Of a stretch of DNA of 64,000 nucleotides, positions 22,160-32,338 are shown in pieces. Below the pieces are notes generated by a model. The model saw nothing but the letters and a program-made list of their open reading frames with translations, was not told the DNA's origin and ran no database searches. Where the stretch lies: positions 129,731 through 193,730 of the forward strand of contig WIDE01000012.1 of NCBI GenBank assembly GCA_015039315.1, in the 5' to 3' direction. The stretch comes from Clavulina sp. PMI_390. Its lineage: Eukaryota; Basidiomycota; Agaricomycetes; Cantharellales; Hydnaceae. The position numbers and the translations under genes were made by a program. Numbering within the stretch: the first letter of the stretch is position 1; the number at the start of each line of letters is the position of its first letter.

Positions 22160-25100
22160 ATGGTGGTTTCAGGGCGAGACGCATCGCGCAGGGCGTCGTC
22201 GAGTGCGATGCAGCTGCCCGAGGAAATCATCGCTATGATCCTACGATACTTGCTTGATCCACACTCTGATGGATCCTTGAGGACGCTAGCGCTGCAGCGG
22301 ACGAAGTATCCAGGGAAGAGGGGCAGCCAGCTTGCTCAGCTGGCCAGGGTGTCACCCACATGGAGAGCAGAGGTCGAACGCATACTGTACGGTCAGCTCA
22401 CGCTGATTGGACCAAAGCAGGTCGTCTTGTGCTTTAGAACTATCGCGTACGGGCGGCGAGGTGCGTCTCGTGTCCTGCCGCGACTGGCTACATCATGCTA
22501 ACCAAATTCTGAATTTTCATATGGCTTTTGTTTATATCCTTATTTATTTCGATGTCTATTAGGTGTTGGAAAGTATGTGAAGCGCCTTCGCATTTGGCTT
22601 GAGCAGTACGATTCGAGCGTCTCAACTATCTCACGTCATGGCTTCCCCACCATGGCCACTCGACGTCCCGCAGAATCTGCTGGTTCGTTTATTTCTCGAC
22701 TCTCTCCTTCAAAAGTATCCTGCATAATCCTTCTTTCGTCGCTGTGGTACTAACGCCTTGCTGTCGTCTAATTATGCCACTTGGCACTGCATCATGAACA
22801 AATGTGATACTGCATTTGCCTATGAATGGTTAACTAAATCCCGACATTCATCGACCACTATTATCCCATTCAACGGCATATGAATATATTCAATAGGTGA
22901 CGATGGCCGCTTGCTTGCCTCATTCGCGCGCACCGTCACTCGCGCTTTCGCATGCCTCCCCCAACTACACACCTACGAACTCGTCATGGGTCTCCATGGG
23001 CGAGGCTACCCACACTTCCCCCCACAACTCACCTTCCCTACATTACTCAATCGCTTCGCCGAACCTTTCCTCCCAGTTGGCAAGACGAATGCCCCATTCA
23101 AACTCAAAAGCTTTCAATTTACCGGGCTAAGTCTCAACCGCTATGTAGTTGCATTTCTTCGAGACCAAAAAGGGCTCGGCACCGTGCATGCACCAGTGCT
23201 GGAGACAAATTATTCGCTCAGAGCTCTTCCACCCACGCCTCTTTCCCCATCCTTCACTAGCACTACACAAGACGGAAACGGGATCGCCGCCATTCTCCCA
23301 TCACTTCGCTCGATCTCCGGAACCGATAATTTCCTCAAACGGATGGTCGTCGATCGGCCGGTGCTCTCGGTTTATTGTGTGAATGAGCTTGATTTGCAGC
23401 AGTTTTTGGTTTTGATTGATCGCTGTGCGGGAATCAGGCCTCCCGAACCAGCACCGGTACTGGACTCAGCTGCTGACGTCGCCACTGTGAACAACGGACC
23501 CCCCAACCTTGTCGTGCAGACAAGCGAAGGCACTCATCATGGCGATGCTCTGGCGATTCCTTCTTCTACTCCCGACGTTGGACCGGTAACGAAACCAAAA
23601 TCCAAGCCGAAACCTCGTCCTCCTTTGAAGCAACTTTTACTCGCAGGAGTAAAGGGTTTGCAGACTCGTGACATGGTGAACCTCATTGCTGAGAAGATGC
23701 CACTACTCGAGATTCTCGTGCTTTGTGAAGGCGCTGGCGTGGGTGGACCGTTTGCGACGGGTTTCAGCGCGTTCGATGGACTGGGGCTGGGCGGACGGGG
23801 TCCTGTGAGTCCTGACAGTCTTTTTTCTTTCTCCTTACGTTCGCTTAATTCGAGTTCTAATCTTTGGGTCCCCATATTTTATGGCCTGGGCGTTTGTTCG
23901 AATAGGCAATATATCAAGCATATGAAGACGAGGCATTCCTTGAGACTCTGTCTAAATTTGCTAAGCTCCGCGAGTTTACAGTGCTAGGGCGCAAATTCCC
24001 TCGACATTTTGGAGCTCACTGGATTGACGGTCCAGGTGCTGCTGGACCTGGTGCAGGTGGTGGTGGACCTGGTGGTCCAGGGTTCTTCCTTCCACCTTGG
24101 CCCACTGCGGCCCTTCCCGGTGTTGTACCCATGCCTCTGCCTGCTCCCGCTGCTGGGGTGAACCCTGCTACGCTAGCGGGTGCTCCGCCTCTCGTCGCTG
24201 GAGTCCCACCACCAACAGCCGTCACAGACCAAACGCCTACATCAGCTGCATCTAATACGGGGATGGAAATTGACCCTATTCCACCTGCATCTCTGGCTTC
24301 AAACGCAGAGAACAATGCACTAAATGCAAGTGGTAGTGGTGGCGGTACCGTTCTGACAAGTATAGACACATCAGACGCGAACAACAATCTGGCTTCGACA
24401 TCCCTCCCTCATCTCACCCCGGCCACTGCGACCGACGCAACGGGTCATTCGAACCCATCCATTCCCTCAACAAGTGCGACAACCAATGGCGATGATGCTC
24501 CTAATCCTCTGGAGAATAACGCTCCAGCTAGCCCCATCCCGGCCCCTGCCATTCTCAATCCCGCCGCAAATTTGCTCGCTGCTTGGAATGGGCTTGAGGC
24601 CGGGATCCATCAAATGACAACGATTTTGAACGGCATATTAGGCCCCCCTCCGACTGCCGATAATCCAAACCCAAATCCGCTGAATGATAACACCAATCCT
24701 GCAAATCCTCCGCTAATCCCCAATCCTCCCCAGGCTATACCAGCCCCAGCGCCGACGGCTACCCCGGTGTTGAACCAGCTTATGGCTCAACTGACAAATC
24801 AACAACAAGACCTCATGACACCTCCTCTTGGGCCAGTTAATCCCCCACCATTACCCATACCTCCTCCTGGTCCAGCAGCCGCGCTAATGCAGCAACAATT
24901 CGAAGCGGAACTAGGGTTTGACTTTCAGGAGCCTCCGATTGCTGCTTGGACTCCACCGGCTCTTCCTCCAATTTCATTTCCAGGGGACCTCGATCCAGAT
25001 ATGATCTGGGACGAGCATGTGTCATTCAATGATCTTGAGGAGGCCCAGAATATTGCTCTACAGAATGAATGGATGATGGAAGGTGACGACTTGCCCTTTG

Positions 25101-26806
25101 GTCCGCTAGATCTATTCCCTCCTGGAGTTGTTCCCGCTGGTGCTGGTGCACCAGGTGGCGGCGCGGGAGGAATCCCTGGTGCTCCTCCAATCCCTGTGCT
25201 CCCTGTCCCCATTGCCACAGGGCAGATTCCTCCTTTACTTCCTTTGAATGGACCTCTTGGAGGCGGCAACGCGAACGCTGGGCCTGGTCCTCCTGTCCCT
25301 CCTGGTCCTGCTGCCGCTGTAGCTGGGGTTGGTGGTGCTGGATTTGGGGCTGCGCCCGGACTGGGTGGTCTCGCGGGCTTGATGGGAGGCTGGATAACGC
25401 AACTCTCCAACGCTGTTGGCGCTCTTGCTCCAGCCCTTGGAGGCCCAAACCTTCCAAATAACGGCGCTGTCGGGGCGAACCCACCTGCTGCGGGTGCAGG
25501 CGCGGCTCAGGGCGGGGTTGCTATTCAACATCCTGCGCAATGGTTTGCCCCTCAAGGACCACAAGGACTTCCTCCACCCCAACTTCAGCCCCAAGGTGGC
25601 CAAGCCCAAGGTTTGGCGCTCCCCGGCCAGCCCGGTATCCCACCAAATCCATGGGGCATAGGTGGCGTGACAGTTACCTTCCAGACAATCTCTATGCCGA
25701 TTGGATTGAACCCCGCTAATCCATTCGGGGGTGAACTGCCGCCTCCTGTTGCCGCTCCACTGCCTCCTCCGCAACCCGTGGCCCCAGTCATCTCGAATGG
25801 CCAACTTGGCGAGAACGATGCTGCGATGGATGATGATTCTCCTCTAGAAACGCTCGTCTCTCCTTCTCCAACAAGCATTATTGACGTGCCTTCCTCATCA
25901 CCCACTCCTCCGCCTCAAGCTATGAACACCGCCGCCCCACCTCCCAACGACTCTCCAACGGCAGGGCCGGGGACTGCTAATGCTATTCCTAATCCTGCTC
26001 CAGCCGTCGCGCCTCCCAACCTGCCTCCCGGTCCTCCTGGACTAGCCGCAGCTCCACAACCCATTCCTCTTCCTCCGAATCTTCCGCCCAATGCACTCGT
26101 ATTCGCTGTGGGTCCAGGAGGACAGCTGGTGCCTATGGCTAATCAACCTCCACTCCCACCGTGGCTTGGGCAAGGCATCATGAATGGCCTCAATGCGGCA
26201 CTAGGAGGAATAGGCGGCCCAAATCCTGTTCCTGGAATGCCTGCTGCTGGTCTTCCTGGCCCTCTTGGCGGTGCCCCCATCACCACCGCGCATACCTATC
26301 ATGGTCATGTAGGTCGCTTTGGTGATATCAAGCGTCGTCAGGACCAATTCCAGCGTGGGCAAGCGCGAGAGCAAGAGTCCGTGCTTAAGAAGTGGAGTGC
26401 GTACTGCCCAACATTACAAAAGGTCACTTTCCGTATGGATCGTGAGCATTCAGCGATCTGGACGCGCAAGCCAGGAGAAGCCAAGTGGAAAGCCACGTAT
26501 ATTCCCAAGACCGTTCCTGCCGCTACCAAGAATACAGGAACGAAAGTCAAGGCCACTGTGAAGGGTGCCGATACGAAGGGGAAGGGCAAACAGAAGGCTA
26601 AACAAGATGGTGGCTCAACGGCTGACACCACCATGAAACTGTCTGACGATGACGAGCTTCCTCCGCTAGAACCTACTAGTATATTTTTCAGTGCCAATAC
26701 CAGCGCGTCCACGTCTACGAGCGTCAGCGCCACCGCGACCCCTACTCTCAACGCAACAATGCCCTCGTCTTCCACACTAGGGTCCCCTACTTCTCAAGAT
26801 TTGTAA
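22160..26806 (+). CDS. Giant F-box-like protein with Pro/Gly-rich insert (family member A)
   Basis: Exons 22160-22460, 22563-22682, 22897-23804 and 23906-26806 give 1409 residues. An F-box-like start (QLPEEIIAMILRYLL, residues ~17-31) is followed by LARVSPTWRAEVERILYGQLTLIGPKQVVL. A DDGRLL segment and a leucine-repeat-like body run to ~residue 440. Residues ~480-1240 are Pro/Gly/Ala/Asn-rich disorder, broken only by DMIWDE (~residue 808). A C-terminal module (WSAYCPTLQKVTFR ... AIWTRKPGEAKW, ~1270) and a Ser/Thr tail end it. The three introns fall at the same places and phases as in genes B-D, so this is a diverged paralog. F-box proteins recruit substrates to SCF ligases; that role is inferred. 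Intron 2 is long (214 nt). Confidence 0.85.
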
Positions 26807-26989
26807 TGCATAATCCTTCCGCTCATTTTTCTTCTTCGCATCCTCCTTGTTCACTCTCACGCGTTTATTTCTTGTAAATGGACTCATCTCTTAGCACAAT
26901 ATGCACATCCTCACAATTTTGTATTATCATTGCAATGTCATCCCTTTCTTGTATCTCCCCTACTTGCAAATTCCCTGCCCCGACATTCA

Positions 26990-27691
26990 CTATCTCGACA
27001 TAAGCTTACGCATTTTAAGAATTCGCCAAGATAGGAATAGGAAGCTTACAAGTCCGCGAATTTCTGGATACCTTCTGGCAAGCTCGAAAACCACGTCGCT
27101 CGCCAAATCTTCCAACCGATCCAGGGATAGTGCTGCAAGCTTCTTTCGGGCCTCATCTCTTCGAGTAAACTCGCCCGGATTTGTTATTTTAGCCACTGCC
27201 AGCATATACATGTATGAGTGAGGTTCTACAGTTCTCCAAACAAGGGGTGCAGCGTACTAGGACTTCCATTTCTCCTGGACAAGATGCCATCGTAAACGTC
27301 CATGGAGAGCTCCTGGAATTGCGTAAAGGTCAGCCTTGCAATTTTCGTCCGAGAGTTTTTATCCTCGCGATAGTTGGAGAGTTCTGTTTCCAAATCCAAA
27401 GATGAATTAGCACCTAGAGATGAGGCATGGTCGTCCGACACGGTTGCCATAGTTTACATTGAGACGAGGATAGGTAGAAAACTCACTCTTTTCTGGGGCA
27501 CTCTCCAAAAATAGATTCAGTTCGTCAAAGTGGGTTCTGGCTACAATGGCAGCTCGAGGGTCGTCCCATTCCTCCAGACGATCACCAGTAGGATTGCAGA
27601 GAGTTGTTTCTGATTGAGTGGAATACAAGGTGCTGCTGGGTGAAATGGGTCGACGCCCTTCGAAAACATCGGCCATATTGAGAGTTGACAT
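26990..27691 (-). CDS. Short protein with Spa2 homology domain (two GIT motifs)
   Basis: Three exons (27691-27487, 27413-27264, 27195-26990) give 186 residues. ARTHFDELNLFL precedes the first repeat (KIARLTFTQFQELSMDVYDGIL). The second repeat is RRDEARKKLAALSLDRLEDLASDVVFELARRYPEI. This is the SHD/GIT tandem of Spa2-type polarity scaffolds, which binds MAPK pathway kinases at growing tips. Spa2 proteins are normally many hundreds of residues long with coiled coils. Here the protein stops soon after the SHD, with an odd hydrophobic end (GLVSFLFLSWRIL) that could also be an unspliced intron, since GTAAGC follows GL. It is either a truncated duplicate or a small stand-alone SHD protein. It lies antisense between F-box-like genes A and B. 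Confidence 0.75.
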
Positions 27692-27859
27692 TGCTGAGTG
27701 AGTGAAACGTCGAGGAACCACAAAGGGATTTAGGTCTATTTATCCGCCCTGTCAAGTTGAAATGCGGTGTCAGGCCGTGGGAACCTTGCCTTTTCGGCTC
27801 ACGACTGCCCGCGCCATTTTCGTCTGCACTACGAATCGCTTTGGTCAAGAGACTCTGCC

Positions 27860-29851
27860 ATGCATTTGCAATCGCTCCCCGTTGAATTGTTCGTGGAGAT
27901 ACTGAAAGCCCTTGTGCTCCTCGAGCATGAGTCACCTTCGATCATGTCCGAGTCACATTCTGACCACTCTGCTGTCAAGTCGCGATCCCTCTTGGGTGCT
28001 TTACTTCCATACATGCTAGTCTCACCTGTATGGAGAAATAAGATTGAAGGCACAATTTACAGCAGCGTTCGCCTTCTAGGGCCTGCAAAAGTAGTCTTGT
28101 TTGCCCGGGCAATCGTCCAATCACGTCGAGGTTTGTTGGGCTGAGCCAACTTGACACTGTGGCACAACATCATATGCTCGAATGTCCTAGGTCTCGGGGA
28201 TATTGTGCGACATCTTGATATAAAGCTCGAAGATATGGATACCCTGTGGCCACCTCGCCACGTTGAGTTATCCCCAACACCCCATATACCAATGGTTGGG
28301 GCGGGTGGGTCGCAATATTCTTGCTTAGAGCGTCGCTGACCGTTACCCTCATAGGGGACGACGGTCGTCTTCTTCGTGGCTTTTCCCAACTGATGAGAGC
28401 TGCCCTTCTTGCCATGCCAAACCTAATCTCCTATTCCCTCCATATAGGCGAATATAATATCCCCGCATCCTATCGATACTTCTACACCTCTGAAAACAAG
28501 TACGCCCGCGCATTTTTGCCTGTTGATGCGCCCTTTAGGCTCCGGAGGTTCTCTTGCAAGGGCCTTGCTGTGAATGCGCTCCTCGTGCGTTTTCTCCACA
28601 GCCAACCCCAGATTACAGAACTCTATCTTCCAAGTACCCCAACCAACTTCATCATAAAGCCCAATGTGATCCCAAGGCTAGAGATTGCAGCAGGTCCTGA
28701 CCCGCTTGTACGACGGCTTATACTTGGGCGTCCTGTGAAGGCTCTCGAATGCACGAATCCCCTGGGTTCTCATGAGCTGCAAGGTATTATCAAGGCGCTA
28801 GCTAAATCCAGCTCGTCTATAACCACATTGATCCTCCCGAGATTGGCGAATGTCCCGTTGGAAGATTCATTAACGCTCGTTGCTTCCTCGCTACCCTCAA
28901 TCGAGTCTCTTGCAATGTCAGAACATTTTACGTCTCGTGGAAGACGTGATACAACGGAGGTATGGGTCCGGGATATTTGACCGCTTCCGAAATGACCTTT
29001 GTTCTTGATAGGCTCTATACAAAATTTACGGGGAACTCAAATTTCAAACAGTCATAGGGTCATTCACTCGTCTCCGGGAACTCGCTGTTCCAGGGCAGAC
29101 CATTCTACAATCATTCCTTCCACCTCAGCGTCGTTTCAAATGGAGATTCCACACCATTCAAGATGAAGATGAAGACGACCCGCGGTCACGCTCAAATTTT
29201 CTCCGCCCCCCGATGACTACTCCTGATACAGTCAACAAGGATATGATATGGGACGAAGTCATTCCGGCCAAAAATGCTGGCTATAACGGCTCATTTGTGC
29301 CAGATTCTGTCCAAGATACAGCTCTTCCCTCAGCCTCCAGTGCGACAAGTCCCTTGGCCGCGACAGCAAACTCGACGCTTTCGATCATCCGCACTGAGCC
29401 GGAAAAAGCAAGTTCTGATGTAAAAGAAGAGGCAGCCGCGGATCAAGTTCATGATGACGAAGACGCTGCTCCTCAGGAGCTCCCTTCCAGCCCAGCGGCA
29501 GCTGCCATTCTGGCGCGAAACACCCTATTTGGCAGTCACCCTGAAGCGTTCTCCCGTGCAAATGCTGGGAGTGCTGCGGGTCGAGTTTGGCGCTGGAGCG
29601 AGCGTGAAAGCCTCGAGAACGAGCATCAGCTGGAAGTACTAGGCCCTACGGAACTAGAGGTAATCCAATTGTGGTCGGCAGCTTGCCCAACCCTGGAGCG
29701 TGTTGCGTTTACTCAGACGAAGGAACGTTATACTGTGTGGAGCAGGTCTGTTAGTGGCGAATGGATAGCAGATCGTTTGCCTGTAGATGCAGAGCATAGT
29801 CGCTGGACAGATTTAGGATTGTGCCAGTGGCCTGGCAAGCCTTACTTGTAG
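27860..29851 (+). CDS. Tandem F-box-like protein, copy B
   Basis: Exons 27860-28130, 28191-28304, 28355-28959 and 29012-29851 give 609 residues. Order: F-box-like helix region (MHLQSLPVELFVEILKAL), LLPYMLVSPVWRNKIEGTIYSSVRLLGPAKVVLFAR, then RHLDIKLEDMDTLWP. The body begins GDDGRLLRGFSQLMRAALL and continues FRLRRFSCKGLAVNALLVRF and LVRRLILGRPVKALECT. Exon 4 starts ALYKIYGELKFQTVIGSF and carries TTPDTVNKDMIWDEVIPAKN. An acidic linker leads to the C-terminal module (ACPTLERVAFTQTKERYTVW ... GEWIADRLP). A role as an SCF substrate receptor is inferred; no substrate can be named. Confidence 0.87.
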
Positions 29852-29953
29852 GGATTTTCTCACAAACACATGTACGGTTCGCTCGCGTGGGAATCCCTAG
29901 CAATGTCCATCTTTTCATCTGCTTGCCAATCGCCCTGATTAAGAAACGTCACG

Positions 29954-32053
29954 ATGCCTGTACAATCACTTCCAACGGAGCTGATCGCCGAGATATTGGA
30001 GAATCTCGCGCTCCTTGAGCGTGCCTCTGCTTTGATAACTTCTAAGGCTCAGTCAAGATTTGGAGAGTTACCGGATCGTCCAAGCCATACCCTCTCGGGT
30101 GCACTTCTTCCATACATGCTGGTCTCTCGTGGCTGGAGAAACGGAATCGAGAGCAAAATATACAGAAATGTCCGCCTTATTGGCCCTGCGCAAGTAGTCT
30201 TGTTTGCTCGTACAGTTGTCACGTCAACGCGAGGTTTGTTGAGCAAGGGCAGAGTGCAGGCCAAATCATCGGCTCATTTATCATCGATTGATTCAGATTT
30301 GGGGGGGATAGTGCAGAATCTTCATATAGAACTACCGGACATGGACACCCTGTGGCCTTCTCGCCTCTCGAAATTGCCCGTAACACCAGACATCCCGATG
30401 GTTGGGACGGGTACGTAATAATTTCTGTACTCAAAGCAGCAATCATAAATTTGAATTATTTCTAGGAGACGATGGGCGTCTTCTTCAGGGTTCTTCCCGC
30501 TTAATTAAGGCTGCACTTCTCGCTATGCCGAATTTGACCTCGTACACCCTCCACCTTGGCAAATTCAGCATGGCTGGGTGGCATCGGCATTTTTTCACTT
30601 GCGAGAACAAATTTGCACCTCCATTTTTGCCTGATGGTGCTCCGTTCCGACTCCAAAAATTCTCCTGCCAGGGTCTCGCTCTCAATGCGCTACTCGTGCG
30701 TTTTCTCCGTAGCCAACCTGAAATCAAGGACCTCCATCTTCCAAATGTCGCGACCAGTTTCGTTCTCCGGTCCAATGTGCTTCCAAACTTGGAGACTATA
30801 ACAGGCCACGAGCCTCTTGTACGGCGACTTGTGCTTGGTCGTACCGTGAAGGCTGCCGAATGCACGAGTAGTCTGGATTCGCTCGAGCTGGGCCGTCTCA
30901 TAACGTTACTCGCTAAATCGACCAAACCCATAACAAATTTGGTTCTTCCTGGGCTCACAAATGTTACACTAGACAACGCACTAGCAACGATAGCCTCTTC
31001 CCTTCCATCCATGGCGTCTCTCGCAATGTCCGAATGTTTCCCCTTCAATAATATACGTATAGGAACGAAGGTATGGCCGCTCGATGCTTCCGTTTTCCTA
31101 GGCACTTAAAACACTCTCAATAGGGGCTGTATAAACTCTACATGGAACCTAAGTTCCAAAGGATCATAGCTTCATTCCCACATCTTCAAGAACTAGCGGT
31201 CCCAGGACAGCATATCCCGCATACTCGCTATCCTCCACAACCACTCCCGTCCGGTCCCATATTCCAATTACCTTCGGGCAGCTCTCCTAATGAAAACAAC
31301 TTTGGGGTGGATGGGTCTGTTGAACAAATCTCGGACCAAGCCACCAGTGAGGGTGATATCGAAGATTCCGATGAGGTCTCGTGGGACCTGTTTGAAGGAC
31401 CTGTATTCCCTGTCCCCCCGATCACTACTCCTGATACCGTCGATGATGACATGATCTGGGACGAAGTCATTCCCGCCAAGAATGCTGGTTATCGTGACTC
31501 ATTTATCCCTGATTCCTTAGGGAATTCGGAGCCCGTCACGGTTAATGAAGGAGAGCCTCCTATGGAGATAGACACGTTCCCCGTACCTCTGATTCCTCAG
31601 CCCCTGCCCGCGGAGTTTGTCTTTGACCAGGACGAGGAAGACGAGGAAGTTCAGGGGCATGCACAAGCTGGCCCACAGCCACTTTTCCCTAATCAAGACT
31701 CACCTCCACCACTCGCACCAGCGACGCTATCTACCAACGATCCGACCGACTTTGACCGTGCCAACGCCGAACACCAAGCGAAATGGGAAAAGCACTGGAA
31801 CAAGTGTAACCAGCTTGAGGACGAGTATCAACTCGAGGTGAGCGTCCTGGAGCTGCAAATAATCAGTTTGTGGGCATCAGCCTGCCCGACGCTGGAACGT
31901 GTCGCATTTAAGCAGACAAGGGAACGGTATACGGTCTGGAGCAAGTCTCCTACCAGTGATGAATGGCTGGCGGATCATCTGCCAGCAGATGCGGCGTACA
32001 GTCGTTGGGCGGAGTTAAGCTCATGCCAATGGCCTGGCAAAGTTGAATTGTGA
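29954..32053 (+). CDS. Tandem F-box-like protein, copy C
   Basis: Exons 29954-30233, 30297-30410, 30466-31070 and 31124-32053 give 642 residues with the same domain order as copy B. It starts MPVQSLPTELIAEILENL; the body has GDDGRLLQGSSRLIKAALL and LVRRLVLGRTVKAAECT. Exon 4 has GLYKLYMEPKFQRIIASF, TTPDTVDDDMIWDEVIPAKN and a long acidic/Pro linker before ACPTLERVAFKQTRERYTVW. Intron 1 (30234-30296) is 63 nt with no in-frame stop, so retention would add 21 residues without breaking the frame. Only 102 bases separate it from the stop of copy B. Confidence 0.87.
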
Positions 32054-32338
32054 TTGCAATAATCTATCCTATATTTTGACTCCAAGATGGATTAGTCGGG
32101 CCGAATCAGGCTAACACCTAACCGCGGAGAGTAGAGGACTTTTGAGAACAGTTCTAATGAAGTCAGATGCGAATATTTCTGTAGTTTCCCGCTTACTAGT
32201 ATCACCAACCCAGAATGAGGGTGACCGCGAATAGTAAGGTCAATGGATGATGTTCGTGATGCAATAAACGCTAGCGTGGGAGTGGTGATGGTTGTCCCTG
32301 ACTCATCTTCCTTACCACTTCAAAATTCCAACTTCGAG

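Noticed and set aside
25026..25804. Long open frames antisense to gene A exon 4 (also 24016-24387 and 24925-25410 minus)
   Set aside because: They mirror the Pro/Gly-rich GC-biased codons of gene A. Their translations are Gln/Arg/Gly-rich without family resemblance or splice context.
32243..32338. Upstream start for copy D
   Set aside because: It adds residues absent from copies B and C, whose starts align with the Met at 32339.
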